A DNA stretch of 64,000 nucleotides, taken from NCBI GenBank assembly GCA_013180625.2, contig SNVD02006055.1, forward strand, positions 170,395 through 234,394. The letters are read 5' to 3'. The stretch's first letter is position 1, and every line of letters begins with the position of its first letter. Position numbers and translations under genes: made by a program. Under the pieces are notes generated by a model. The model ran no database searches. It was not told the origin of the DNA and saw only the letters and a list, made by a program, of their open reading frames with translations. The stretch is from Boswellia sacra (lineage: Eukaryota > Streptophyta > Magnoliopsida > Sapindales > Burseraceae). Of this stretch, positions 36,076 to 51,400 are shown piece after piece.

Positions 36076-38012
36076 TGCACAGAATAACAAGGTTTTTAGA
36101 GTCTATAATCTTCGATCTGACTCTATAATGGAATCTGCAAATGTAGTATTTGATGATCTAGATGATTATGTAAAGTACTCTTATGAAGAAAGCATTACTA
36201 GCTTTATAGAAGATGCAAAAAGACTAGTACCAGATAGCAATAATAGCAAAGAAGGTTCAGTTATGAAAGAGCAAACAACTGTTGTTAAGTCAGACACAAC
36301 AACTACATCTGACAACACAGATCTAAACAGAAACTCAATCAGAATTGAAGATTAAAGAAAAGATTCACCCTCTTGGATACAAAAGGCACATCCAACTAGC
36401 TTAATCATTCGAAGCCTAGATAGAATGATGAAGACGAGGAGCAAGGTAAGAAATCAGGTAAGATTTCATGTTATGTTTCATTATTTGTGCCAAAATATGT
36501 GAAAGAAGCTTTAAAAGAGGATGTTTGGATTCAAGTTATGCAAGATGAACTTAATCAATTTAAAAGGAATGCTGTATGGGAATTAGCTCCTAGGCCACAA
36601 AATGCAAATGTCATTGGAACTAAATGGATATTCAAGAATAAAACTAATGAAAGTGATAAAGTAGTAAGAAATAAAGCTAGGGTAGTAGCACAAGGTTACA
36701 AACAAGTAGAAGGCAAAGACTTTGATGAAACCTTTGCACCAGTAGCTAGACTTGAGACAATCAGATTACTACTTGCAATTGCTTGCTTGCTTGACTTTAA
36801 ATTGTATCAAATGAATATTAAGATAGCCTTCTTAAATGGCTATCTCAATGAAGAGGCTTTTGTTGAGCAGCCCAAAGGATTTGAAGATCCTAAGTATCTT
36901 GATTTTGTGTACAAATTGCATAAAGCTTTGTATGGCTTGAAGCAAGCTTCTAGAGTTTGGTATGAAAGATTGACAAACTTTTTAATTAAGAGAGGTTACA
37001 ATAGAGGCAGCAATGATAAGACTTTGTTTATCAAGCATGCATCTAATTATTTTATTATTGCTCAAGTATATATGAATGACATTGTGTTTGGATCAACTAA
37101 CAAAAGCAAAACTGATGAATTTGTTAAGTTGATACATGAAGAGTTTGAGATGAGCATGGCAGGAGAATTAAATTTCTTTCTTGGATTGTAGGTTAAACAG
37201 ATAAATGATTGGATATTTATATCTCAATCAAATATGCTAAAAACCTTGTAAAGAAATTTAGACTTGAGAATGCAAAACTAATGAAAACTCCTATCAATAC
37301 TAATATGAAACTTTCAAAAAACAATGTAGGAAAAGAGGTTGATGCAAGTTTATATAAAAGTATCATTGGCAGTTTGTTATACCTCATAACAAGCAGACCA
37401 GACTTGTGTTTTAGTGTAGGACTTTGTGCAAGATTTCAAGCAAATCCCAAATGATCACACCTGGTAGCAACTAAAAGAATCATCAGGTATGTACATGGAA
37501 CTTATTATTATGGGATATGGTTTTCTAAAGATACAAATGGTTGTCTTGTAGGGTTTAGTGATACTGATTGGGCAGGAAATGCAGATGACAAGAAGAGCAT
37601 ATCCGACAGATGTTTTTATTGTGGTACTAACTTAGTCTCTTGGCACAGCAAAAAGCAGAATTCTATCTCTTTCTCTACTATAGAAGCTAAATACATAGCA
37701 GCAAGGAGTTGTTGCACATAACTACTTTGGATGAAGCAAATACTAAGTGATTGTGGTATTGAACAAAAACCTATAACTAGGTTTTATGATAATAGTGCTA
37801 TAAACATTTCCAAATATATAATTCAGCACTCTAGAACAAAACACATTGACATAAGATACCATTTTATAAGGAAGCTTATAGAGTCAAAGGTGATACACAT
37901 TGAACACATCTCCAATGATAAACAATTAGTTGAGTTATTCGCTAAAGTATTGGATACAACAAGATTTGAGAATCTAAGAAAGGCCTTAGGCATCTATCAG
38001 TTTTCTAAATAA
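36076..38012 (+). pseudogene. Sirevirus reverse transcriptase and RNase H, 3' part of pol
   Basis: It resumes pol after the CACTA insertion with NNKVFRVYN, then acidic linker and RT: VPKYVKEALKED, IGTKWIFKNK, ARVVAQGYKQVEGKDFDETF and AFLNGYLNEE. The catalytic box reads VYMNDIVFG where YVDD is expected, so the first catalytic Asp appears lost. A stop at 37191 splits RT from SRPDLCFSVGL and RNase H (DWAGNADDKKS, FYDNSAINISK, RTKHIDIRYHFI), which ends at 38012. It is inactive. Confidence 0.9.
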
Positions 38013-38729
38013 GCATGGTTTTCTATTATGTTAATTATATCTACAATATCATAAGTTTTCTTCTAATTAAGCATGTGTGAGCTATAATATAAAGCTGTAA
38101 GAATATTAAGACACTGGTTAAAACTGAAAAATGCAGATAGGGCTATCAATATATGATGTGTGAAAGCCATCATTGAGAGTAACCTTAAAGTACCTAAGAA
38201 ATATGTTGAGGTCACCCGATTGAAAATGGTTACTTCTATATTGTGTGAAAGCTATTGCATTTATTTCATAATCCAATGCATTATTTTTTAAATATGTCAA
38301 AATGTTATTTTTGACATCTTAATTGAATGAACAATAAAGATAAATAGCTTTTGTATGATGATTATGGACAGCTCTGAAATATGCTTCCTTAGAATGATTC
38401 ATATGATATCCAAATATTATTGTTATGTTTTTTATATCATATGATGCTTTTTAAGCCTAACTAAAATTTGACTTTCTTGTGAGTCTATGTATCAAAATGC
38501 TATGTCAGCTTTATTGGATTACGAAAGAGAGACTTCAGTGACGGGAATCCTAACTCTACTAAAATTCCTTATTTTAATGGAAATCAAATTTTTGAATTTA
38601 TCTCATTAATAATAATTACTAAGTTTATTTTGGAAAAGGAATTAAAATTGAACATATAGGAAATCGAATTTGATTAAAACGCAATTTCTTTCCAAGTATA
38701 TCACAAACATAGTTACGACTATGTTGTTC

Positions 38730-38807
38730 ATATCAAAGTCGGTAAGTATTTTGCCTTCCACACTCTCTCTTGTCTCGTTTTCTCTCTCTGTTCTCAAAAC
38801 CGTTGCA
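38730..38807 (+). promoter_or_regulatory. Possible leader intron of the Sirevirus env-like ORF
   Basis: GTAAGTATT near 38741 and a pyrimidine-rich tract ending TTGCAG at about 38807 frame a stretch of about 67 nt just before the env-like start codon. Spliced subgenomic RNA is one way such downstream ORFs could be made. Sequence pattern only. Confidence 0.3.
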
Positions 38808-38824
38808 GACCTTAAATCTCAACA

Positions 38825-41721
38825 ATGGTGTCTTCATTTTTTTTGGAAAAAGTTACTATTCACATAAAAGAAAAAGTGAATGTACAAGATACGAGGGGTA
38901 TACCCCAAGAAGAGTACCTAATACTCACAATTCCAAACAGGAAATACTAATGCCCAAGGGCCCCAAACAAAACAACCTAAACAAGAGAGCCAAAGGCCCA
39001 ATCAAATAGAAAAAAAGGCGCACAGGCCTAAACCAATCACAACTAAACTAATAGCAAAACAAAGTCCAAGAACAAAGTTAATTATGCAGACCCCATATGG
39101 CACGAAGCTGAGGAGTGATCGCATAATTGGCCTCCAAGGCTAGAAGCCGGGAACGAACCAAGTAAAAAATCTCATCAGTCACCTGACGACAAGTCCGACG
39201 TCACTGTTGATACATACGATCATTCCTTTCATACCAAAGAAAATAAACCGTTGCAGAGAAGACCAAACGTGCAAGGATATGTCCAAAATTCTTCCTACCC
39301 TGGAGATGTAGAGAAGCCCATTGGAGCAAGGACGTCCAACAAAAGGATGGCCAAACAACGAGAGTCTTAGCTGAAATCTCCCCCCCAAAGAGAAGATGAG
39401 AAAGGACAGCTAAAGAAAAGATGGTCATGGGTCTCATTTGCTGAAACACAGAGAACATAGCTTGAAGATTGTAAGATACCATGACGTTGAAGTCGATCCA
39501 TAGTACGAAGCCGACCCAAAGAGGCAAGCCAAAGAATGAAAGAGTGTATTGGGACATGGCCAGAGAACCAGAGAAGATGATGAAGAGTGTTCACCGGTCG
39601 CCTACTCCGTAACAATTCTCATGCGGAGCCAATAGAGAAAATACCTGAGGTATGGCCCTTCCAGACAACATGATCAGGAGCCCCCATCGTAGGTCGGATG
39701 TTGACTGAGTCCCAAATCAACCTAAGGGCCTGACCTCTATCAAGAAAAGCCCAGTCCCCATTCTGAATAATGTCTGAGACCCTAGCATCTGAAGGAAGAC
39801 CTGTGGATGTAAGAGTCCTGAAGGGTAACAAGTCACACAGACGCCCCTAAGGCAACCAGTAATCCTGCCAAAGAGAGGTATTACGACCATCTCCAATACA
39901 AGAGACAAATTTACCTCTACACCAAGCCCTTAGGTGTCTTCATCTGAATATGAGAAAAGCATAAGTGCAAAATCTTCCTCAAGTGACTCTGGTCACAGCA
40001 ATAATGACTGCTCTCAGTCATCGCAGTCACAAGAGCAACATGCAGAGATTCCAATTGATCCTGCAATGAGTGAAGATGAGACAGTCCCTATTGGGCGAAT
40101 GAAGGACAAAATCAAGCCCAAGTTCAACAAATTACTCACAGCAGAAGTAAAGCAAAATATCTTGAAGTACATATCAAAGAGGAAGTTGCAAATTGAAAGG
40201 CCAATGAAGGTGATGGACTTTAACAAGTATGGTTTGAGTGAACTACTTGAGTCCATTTGCTAGACTAGAACGGTAAACAACTTCCTGCCTCCTGTTAAGT
40301 CTTTGATTCAATAATTTTATGCAAAAATAACTGAATCACTTGATAACTTGAAAAGCTTTCATTATCATAAGATATTTTGTAGAGGAAAATTTGTGAAGTT
40401 TCACGGAATGTCATCAATACTTTCTTTGATATACCTATTGGTAGTTTACAATCTGTTGAGGATAGTTTTGATATGGAAAGAGTTCTTAAGGAACTGACTA
40501 GCAGAGAAGATTTAGTTTGGAACTCCAAAGATGGCATTGATCAGCAATATCTTAGGAAGAAATATAAAGTTCTACATAAGATTGCTCAGTTTAACTGGTT
40601 CCCTTCTTCGGACTAGAACCAAGCCAGGGGAGATAGAGTGAAATTTTTATTCTGTTTGGGCATAAATAAACAATCAACTTAGGTTTATAGTTTTATAGAA
40701 TGATTCTCCAAATTGCGTCATACAAATCAGACTATCATTTGCTTGTACTTCCTTATTTGATTCAAGGGCTTTTGGCATAGAATGATGTTCTCGTAAGTCC
40801 AAAAAAGAACATTGAGATTTTGTCTAAATCCATCACAAAAGGATTTCTACATAGATTGCAGGATAAATATGATCTGCCTGCCCCTGAACGGAGACCAAAA
40901 AGAGTTCGAAACAATCCCATGAACAATGTAGAAGAGCAGCTTGCTTTAATAAATTCTACTTTTTTTTTGATATTGTGCAGGATATTAAGGACATCAAAGT
41001 AAAGCAATTCGAATTGGAGAAGAAGTTTGCTAGAACATCTATTGTTGTAAAAGAACAACCACCCATGGAAATTGAAGATGTGGTGTAAAAGCATCCAGTA
41101 GAGCAAATGCCAGTGGAGGATTAAGGAGAACAAATTGCTGTTGAAACAAACAAGGCAGCAGAGAAGACAAAGAAGCCAAAGAAATCAAAGAAGAAGGCTA
41201 AAGGAACTGAACTAAAGAGCAAGACAAGGGTCAAAGTGGTGAAGTAGAAATCTAACAAGAAAAAGAAGACTGTTACAGCAGCAGTTCCTAAACTACAAGA
41301 TGAATCTTTGTTAGATGAGTCAGTTCAAGAAGAACCACCTATACCATAATCTTCACCAACTTCTGAAGAAGAACATGACAGTGAACCAATTCCTGTACCA
41401 GAAACACTTGTTTCTACACCACAACAGTCATCACCACATGATGCAACACACTCATATGACCTAACTCTTGAGATAGAATAGCCAATAAAAGAGATTCCCT
41501 CAACTATTGTAGCTAAATCCCTTGTAGAGATGTCCTACAACACAGAAACCAGTATTGAAAAAAGGGAAAGGGAGATCAAACGAATTATGGCTGAAGTAAC
41601 TGCTTCCACCACTGACACATCTGAGCAGCAAGCTACTCCTACAGCTTTTGAGCCACCTACTCCATCCACCACCAGCAAGAAGTTAACACTACGGCTGCCA
41701 GTGCCAAGAAAAAAGACATAG
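38825..41721 (+). pseudogene. Sirevirus env-like ORF, broken by LINE and stops
   Basis: The reading frame opens at ATG 38825 and, after a LINE insertion, continues from about 39934 with a Ser-rich, acidic N-terminus (SSSEYEK, SSSSDSGHSNN). A conserved-looking part follows near 40080-40260 (MKVMDFNKYGLSELLESI). A Lys-rich stretch (KKPKKSKKKAKG near 41175) and a Pro/Thr/Ser-rich C-terminus end at 41721. The region 40270-40990 has many stops. The position between RNase H and the polypurine tract matches the extra ORF of Sireviruses; its function in this genus is unproven. I see no convincing membrane segment in what remains. Confidence 0.7.
38838..39932 (-). mobile_element. 5'-truncated LINE (non-LTR retrotransposon)
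   Basis: Target duplication GGTGTCTTCAT at 38827-38837 and 39933-39943, with a short T-run at 38838-38844 (poly-A on the minus strand), marks a classical LINE insertion. Minus-strand coding remains show the zf-RVT domain found at the C-terminus of plant L1-type ORF2: HSFILWLASLGRLRTMDRLQ, CVSANETHDHLFFSCPFSS. A conserved upstream part is DHVVWKGHTSGIFSI. Reverse transcriptase and endonuclease parts are absent (5' truncation), and frames are broken. Confidence 0.92.
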
Positions 41722-41902
41722 GCGTTTCTCTCTATCTCCTCTTAGCAAATATGCCTGACTTCAATCATTTGCTCTCCGCTTTTTTTTTCGAAACTTGTTT
41801 TGAAACCAAGGGGGAAAAGAGATTGCTTATAGTTGGTTTGAACTTATCTTTGTGTGCTATTCTTTGGTCAGAAATGGTTTGATGTTTTCATCATAAGTTG
41901 CC

Positions 41903-41917
41903 AAAAAAGGGGGAGAT
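41903..41917 (+). other. Polypurine tract of the Sirevirus
   Basis: AAAAAAGGGGGAGAT directly before the TGTTGATG start of the 3' LTR. Long A-then-G tracts like this are usual in Sireviruses. Confidence 0.88.
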
Positions 41918-42330
41918 TGTTGATGTAAAAAACGTGACACTTAAGCATGTGTTATGCACATGATTCTTTTGGCCAACTTGTAATTAAAACAAGATGTTAT
42001 ATTATTTCTTGTTTATTGCTGCTAAAAGTTTATTTTAGGAAGTATTTAATTCATATTGAATATCTCTTTAAATTAGGATATTATTAATGTATCCTAGTTG
42101 AATTAGGAGTATATTTATATATGTTCTATTACATTTAGGAGATAACTTATATCACTTCCTAAAGTATTGTTCTTTATTCTAATTGAGTTTGATTAAGATT
42201 CAACAAGATTTTGGAGAGATGGCACAATCAAGTATCACACTATATATAACGTCATTTTACATAACTTATAGAGGTATGTATGTTACGGCATTTCAAGAAT
42301 TATTAGAGGAGAGCTTCAACACAAAACTAG
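41918..42330 (+). repeat. 3' LTR of the Sirevirus, first part
   Basis: Matches the first about 410 bp of the 5' LTR with many substitutions, then is cut at AAAACTAG by CACTA 2. The LTR resumes at 49302. Confidence 0.9.
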
Positions 42331-42900
42331 CACTACAAGAATATTTTTCATATTTGTCACTTTGCATTTTTTTTATTTGGCGGTTTTTTTTTTTAAAGTG
42401 AGAAGTATAAGATTAGTTTAGAAGTCAAACCCACATATTTATCATATTTGTCATTATTTGTCTTTATTCAATCACATATTTATCATAGTTTTTAAATTGT
42501 GACAAGTATGTGGATTTTAAAATTTATGTAAAATTATAGCAATTTCTTTTTTTTAGATAAATATTAAGAAATTAAAATAGTAATATAAATACTTTCTTCA
42601 AAAAATATGATTTAATTGTTAAATATAGATATATTAGAATTTAAAATCTTTAGTTAATAAATTATAAATAATAAAAAATTAAATAATATAACTTAATGGT
42701 TAAATATAAATTTATTAAAATTTAAAATCTAAATGCACAAATTATAAGTAAGAAATAAATTAAATTTGTTAATATATTTAAAAAAGAAGGGGATACGGTA
42801 TCGTTTTGGTGGGTTTAATTTCTCAAAAGGCAAATATTTTACTGCCTCTCATTCCCAAAATGCAAGGCTCACTCTCTTGCGTTTGACAGCCACCAACGTT

Positions 42901-43224
42901 GACCCCTTCTCTTCTCTCTGGATCTGCTCTGTCCACCGTCGCTGCTCCGCCGCGACACCATCTCTCGATCTGCAAGCTGCATCTAATCCATTGTCGCCGG
43001 CTAGTCCAACGTCGACACCCCCTGACTCGGACGCAACCATCTTCAAGCTTGGCCCTCTCCTTCCTCGGTGACCGCTTCTCTTCTCTCTGGATCTGTTCTA
43101 TCCGCCGTCGCTGCTCCGCCACGACACCATATCCTGATCTGCAAGCTGCGTCTAGTTCACCGTCGTCGGCTAGTCCAACGTTAACACCCCTGACTCGGAT
43201 GCAACCATCTTCAAGCTTGGCCCT
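42901..43224. repeat. Tandem duplication, two units of about 165 bp
   Basis: A GC/CT-rich segment (TTCTCTTCTCTCTGGATCTG ... CATCTTCAAGCTTGGCCCT) occurs twice in direct order, units about 42901-43057 and 43070-43224, with scattered differences. It resembles a captured 5' UTR or first-exon region just inside CACTA 2. Confidence 0.85.
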
Positions 43225-43658
43225 AGAGGAACGTTATGAAGAATGGAAGATGAGAAGACAGGCGCATAGACCATCCACCTCCAATTAATTGATTTTTGCA
43301 AAGAGATGGCCCTTCTCAGAAAGCTGCGATTTAAGATCCAGAGGTAGTTTCTTCTTATGCTCATTTTAGTTATCAGATATTTGATATCTAAGGGATAGAG
43401 AAAAGTTTTTATTAACTTATATTTTGTGCTAATCTTAGTAGATGTGATTTCTACGAATATAGATGCTCTTAATTATTAATTTCTTTTATTTCTCTTAAAT
43501 GATTTTAAGTAATTAAAAAAAATTGTGATTAACATGTTATGGGTATAATTTTGCTGCTAAATCTGCAACATCCTTTGCACTGACAGTGAAATCTTTTAGG
43601 TCAATTAATTGTTTAAATTTCAATTGTAACTTTCTTTTCTTTTTGTTTTTCCTTGTAA

Positions 43659-43689
<31 letters not shown>

Positions 43690-44421
43690 GTTTCTGGAGA
43701 GTTTTCCTTAAAAATTCACTTTAAAATATGAAACTAAACTATCAACCAACTTTGAACCGATTATGCAGTATATATCCGGAAATTTCTGTCATATTTTCAA
43801 GTATCACATGGTGTCTTGTGTAGCACATGTCAGATGTTTATTTGAAATCTGAACTAGGTTAATGGTCATAAGCATATTTTATATATAATCTTCTATTTTG
43901 GGCTGTGTTTGCTAGTCCCAAGGTCTAGCTAATGCAATATAGATCGATATTGCTGGAATATACAGAACCTTCAGACGGTTATAGTGGAGACCGCATCATG
44001 GTAAAGGTTTCTACTATAGTAGACAACAAACTCTCTACTATAGTTACTATATGGTTTGTGGGTTGAAACTTTGGTGAGATGGTGACTGGGAAGCCTCTAT
44101 TTGCTTCTCAAAATACAATGAATTCACTGATCTTCATGTTTAGGTATTGAACGGTTGGTTAGAAGTTTATGCAATGTTCTGTTTCACAAAAGCTTGTTGA
44201 CTAGCATGAAATTTTTCCATGAAGGCTCTTGGGTCAACCGAATCAAAAAGATGTTGATGATGATTCACCTTCCGAAGTTGATGTGTTAGATGTTTTCAAA
44301 ACTATTGATTAAAAGGTAGTCAATATTCTTGCAGTTTTTTGCATCTTTCAGATTTTTTGGATTAGGATCTTGAAAAGAGATTTAACGTTTAATCGATTTT
44401 TTTCCCGTCCCATCCATGCAG
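43225..44421. other. Non-coding part of CACTA 2
   Basis: No exon is recognised. It contains a (CT)n run near 43660-43686 and a 35-bp sequence (43816-43850) repeated at 47303-47337. Confidence 0.45.
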
Positions 44422-44665
44422 GACATCACACAACAGTTTGTGGGTCTTGAACCAGCTGGAATTGACCTTCTCTCTGTAAGTTTCTGGGACCTCTTGTTTC
44501 AAGTTTTTTTAACAGAGTTGTGGCTTGTTATTAATTATTTATTGTTATTGCTTTTTTTGGTTTTTAAATTTTAATTTTACTAGAAAATGCTTCGCATGCA
44601 TCCAGACCAGAGGATTACTACTGATAATGCACTCAAACATGGATCCATTCACGAATCCAGCAACA
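44422..44665 (+). pseudogene. CDK-like Ser/Thr kinase fragment, C-terminal lobe
   Basis: Two exons. The first (44422-44475) reads QFVGLEPAGIDLLS and the second (from 44584) KMLRMHPDQRITTDNALKH. This is the end of the kinase domain, close to the L-x-GIDLLxKML-x-DPxxRIT pattern of cyclin-dependent kinases. After ALKH the expected HxYF-type end is lost and unrelated sequence follows. Catalytic HRD and DFG parts are absent. CDKA or another CMGC kinase fits; the subfamily is uncertain. Confidence 0.7.
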
Positions 44666-44709
44666 GCCCAAAGGTTTACTGCCTACATGAGCATCATAGT
44701 TTGCTAAGG

Positions 44710-48258
<3,549 letters not shown>

Positions 48259-48848
48259 GTATACCTCATTGGTTGTCAGCAAAATTTGCTGCTTATTAAA
48301 TTTTCTAATAATTTTTTATGTATTTTGTTTGGAATTTCAATTTTTTTTTGTAAATTGCTGTTGTTGGTATGTTTAAATGTTAGGATATTCCAGTAAATAT
48401 GGTTTTTTTCAAACTTTCAAATATCTACTACTGGTTTTTTTTTTTTTCATATAACTTAATCAGTTTTTCCAGTACTTGGATAACTGTAGGATGTTTACAT
48501 TTTTCTGCTATTACAACTTCAACTTCCATAGCACACTAGAGTCCATATTGTTTCCTCCTTATTTTTTAAACGGTATACCATAGTGTGCTCAATCATTTAC
48601 CTTTGGAGACATCATCATAGAATTGGATGGTATAGATATTTGGCTGGAATATTAATGGGTAGCTATTGGTGAAAAATCAGAAAATGTAGGGTTAATTATG
48701 TTATGACACGGGATTGAACTTTAACTGTCTTTAATTTCTCTTGGTTTTAGTATTTATTGATCTATATTTCATGGCTTTTACGGAGAATTTGTATCACATT
48801 TATTGCTTATGAACTCAAAATTCTGTTTTATAACACTAAATTTTGCAG

Positions 48849-49011
48849 GAATCCTTAAACTTGATGCACAATAAGGCAAATATTGAGAACCCTTGGTTTG
48901 TTTTTGGTGTTTCGTACTCTGGAGCTCTTAGTGCTTGGTTTCGTCTGAAGTTTCCTCATTTAACGTGTGGAAGTCTTGCAAGTTCTGCAGTTGTTCTTGC
49001 TGTTTACAACT
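48849..49011 (+). pseudogene. Serine carboxypeptidase S28 family fragment
   Basis: One exon with [20 protein letters not shown] then [15 protein letters not shown], the nucleophile region of S28 (prolyl carboxypeptidase-like, EDA2-type) proteases; Ser in GVSYSG is the expected nucleophile. The exon is joined abruptly to the CACTA right subterminal region. Asp and His catalytic residues are outside the fragment. Confidence 0.87.
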
Positions 49012-49084
49012 ATTATATTTGGCTTTTGTTCTGCAGTTGTTCTTAGTGCTTGGTTTCTTTTGTTACAAGTATATATTTTTTTTA

Positions 49085-49301
49085 ATTTTTTAAACTATTA
49101 TACTTGGCGGCCAAAAACCGACAAGTATATTTCTTTTTAATTTTTAAACCTATTATATTTGGCGGTCTTTGACCGCCAAGTATAGTCAGATACATATTTG
49201 TCACTTTGACCGACCGCCAAATATAGTCAAATTGACTATATTTGGCGGTGCCATTGGTGGCGTTTTTAAGACCGCCAAATATGATCATTTTTCTTGTAGT
49301 G
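49085..49301 (+). repeat. Right subterminal repeat array of CACTA 2
   Basis: Copies of TTGGCGGTC / GACCGCCAA in both orientations (e.g. GGCGGTCTTTGACCGCC near 49160). Almost identical in order to the array at 35850-36075, showing that the two elements belong to one family. Confidence 0.82.
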
Positions 49302-49683
49302 AATGCTTCTTTGATTTTGTTTTATGAGGATTTTATTCATGTATAAGAGGTTGTGATCATGCATGAATTTTATGTAGGTCTGATTGGGTTAGTATACACT
49401 TGAGTGTTTATGTAATTCAGTGTCAAACATCATGGTCATATTTTACTTAACAGTGTGTTGTTAAGTTGTCAGCTACACAAAATGGGCAGTGTCACAAGAG
49501 TTTAAGATCTTGGTAAGATTTTGTTTTACGAAGATTAGGTCAGTGTGTGAGAGTGATTCAATACGGTAAACGATCCTAAAGATTATACAGATCCTAAAGA
49601 TTATACAAACAAGAATTTAGTAAATTGCAGCTCTAAGCTATCTGTGGATGTAGGTTTTATAACCAAACCACGTAAAATCCTCC
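49302..49683 (+). repeat. 3' LTR of the Sirevirus, second part
   Basis: Continues the LTR from AATGCTTCTTTGA and matches about 25998-26360 of the 5' LTR. It has a private 20-bp tandem duplication (GATCCTAAAGATTATACA twice, about 49573-49610) and is cut at AAAATCCTCC by CACTA 3. Confidence 0.88.
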
Positions 49684-49840
49684 CACTACAAGAAATTTTG
49701 AAATACTTGACACATTAGTTTTTACATATTTGACCATTTTTTGTAAAACCGTAAAATATGATGTACTCTAAAAAAGTCAACATGTTTTTTCATTATATTT
49801 GACACTATTAATTTTCATTTTATTTACGAATTTGCCATTG

Positions 49841-50132
49841 TATATATATAATATTTTCATTCCCTCTCTTTTCGTTTGCCCCAAATCCCTTTCCCTCCTT
49901 CACTCTTTCGCCCCAAATCCCTTTCCCTCTTTCATTCTTTCCGTCGTTCTCTCACTTTCTCCTTTGCTTTGTGGCTCAATCCTTATCTCCCTCACTCGAA
50001 TCTCTTTAAGTTAACAAAGTCGCTGGACAGGAACCCCAGCCCAAGCCCCGACCCCTTTTTACCAGTTCACTTTAACCACAATTCAACTCAAACTCAAACT
50101 TAAGCTCGCTCAAAGATTGCAAATTTCAAGAA
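49841..50132 (+). promoter_or_regulatory. Promoter-like TATA tract and CT-rich leader in CACTA 3
   Basis: TATATATATAATAT is followed by a CT-rich leader with a repeated GCCCCAAATCCCTTTCCCTC unit and then the start codon of the MYB fragment. It looks like a captured core promoter plus 5' UTR. Activity is unknown. Confidence 0.45.
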
Positions 50133-50488
50133 ATGATTCACAACAACAGCCTTGAATCCCTGGCGCTCTCCTTGCCCTGGTCTCGCGAGCAGGAAAAGCT
50201 CTTCGAGGGGGCCCTCGTGATATTTCCCGATGAGACCCCGGAGAGGTGGGAGAAGATCGCCGGCCAAGTCCCCGGCAAGAATTCGCTGGAAGTGCAGCAG
50301 CGTTACGAGGAGTTGGTTCGTGATTTGTGGGAGATTGATTCTGGGCGTGTCGAGCTGCCAAGTTATTACGACGAGTTGGACTCGGCCGACGAGTGCGCGA
50401 CGAGTTTAGGGTTTGGTGGGCCCGCTAAGGGTAAGGAGAGGGAGACTGAGAGGAGAAAGGGAGTCCCTTGGAGCCCAGAAGAGCATAG
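50133..50488 (+). pseudogene. SANT/MYB transcription factor, exon 1 (DIVARICATA/SRM1-like)
   Basis: ATG to a GTCCGT donor, open throughout. Residues about 12-66 form the first SANT repeat (SLPWSREQEKLFEGALVIFP, ERWEKIAGQVPGK, EVQQRYEELVRDL). A linker and KGVPWSPEEHR follow, the start of the DNA-binding MYB repeat of 1R/2R SHAQKYF-type factors. The second exon with SHAQKYF is missing; after the donor the sequence is unrelated AT-rich DNA. If expressed it would be a SANT-only peptide, a form that in RADIALIS-type proteins competes with full-length MYBs; that role here is inference. Confidence 0.85.
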
Positions 50489-51400
50489 GTCCGTAGAAAA
50501 TCAGAAATTTTATTTTTCTACTTTTAACTATTGCTTTCCTTCTCTGATTTTTAAGAATTTTTTTAATACAGAATTTTGTAATATATATGAATAAATTTGT
50601 TTATTTTGTTATTTAATATTATATTTTTTAAAATTTTTTTAATCCAAAATTTTGTAATATATATGAATAAATTTATAGAGCTCTATAAATTTCTCTTTAG
50701 ATGTCGTTTAATTGCTTGGTTAAGACTTGGTGTCTGTTGTTTAGTTGGTGTATGGACTGTGTTTCCTCTTTATTTATTCATCGATTTTTTTATGAAGCAG
50801 TTTTTTTGTAGAAAATTTTTTTACTGTTTCTTTTAGACATCCGAGGTTATGGAAATTATCTATCATTTAAGTGGGGGTTTTTGATGTTTCATGCGTGGAC
50901 TTTCTGTAAATTAAATCCTCTGCCTTCTGTTGTGTAGCATCTCTTTACCCAAAATTTAATTTAGATCTTTATTCATTTGACAATCAACTTAATAGTCATT
51001 TGGTTTGCTTTTGATTAATGCTGGCTGCAGGCTGTTGTTAGTTTCATTACAATGTAATTTCAGCTGTGTTCTGTCTTTTTCACATTCTCTCTTGGCATAA
51101 AAACACATTATTTTGGTCGAACTATTGTTCATGGTGGTGCAAGAGTATGTTCTTCTCTCTTTTGGCTTAATTACCTTTTTAGGTGCAAGACATAATTAAT
51201 TATTTTGATTCTTCAGTATCAAGCTACTGGTAGGGGATTTGTGGTCCGCCATATCAAATTTTCAGAAAATTACAGGCTTTACTCCTGCAGTCATTTTGTT
51301 AAGGGGTGATCTCTCTTTCTCTCCTGTACTCTCTCTCACATGAACACAGAATAAACTTAAAGTGGAATAATCATTCTAATTTTACCTTTTTTTTTTTCAG

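Noticed and set aside
39201..39831. Overlapping minus-strand ORFs as genes
   Set aside because: They are frames of a 5'-truncated LINE with a zf-RVT domain, bounded by a perfect target duplication.
42766..43288. Overlapping ORFs on both strands as genes
   Set aside because: They arise from the GC-rich tandem duplication; no domain and no conserved frame between the two units.
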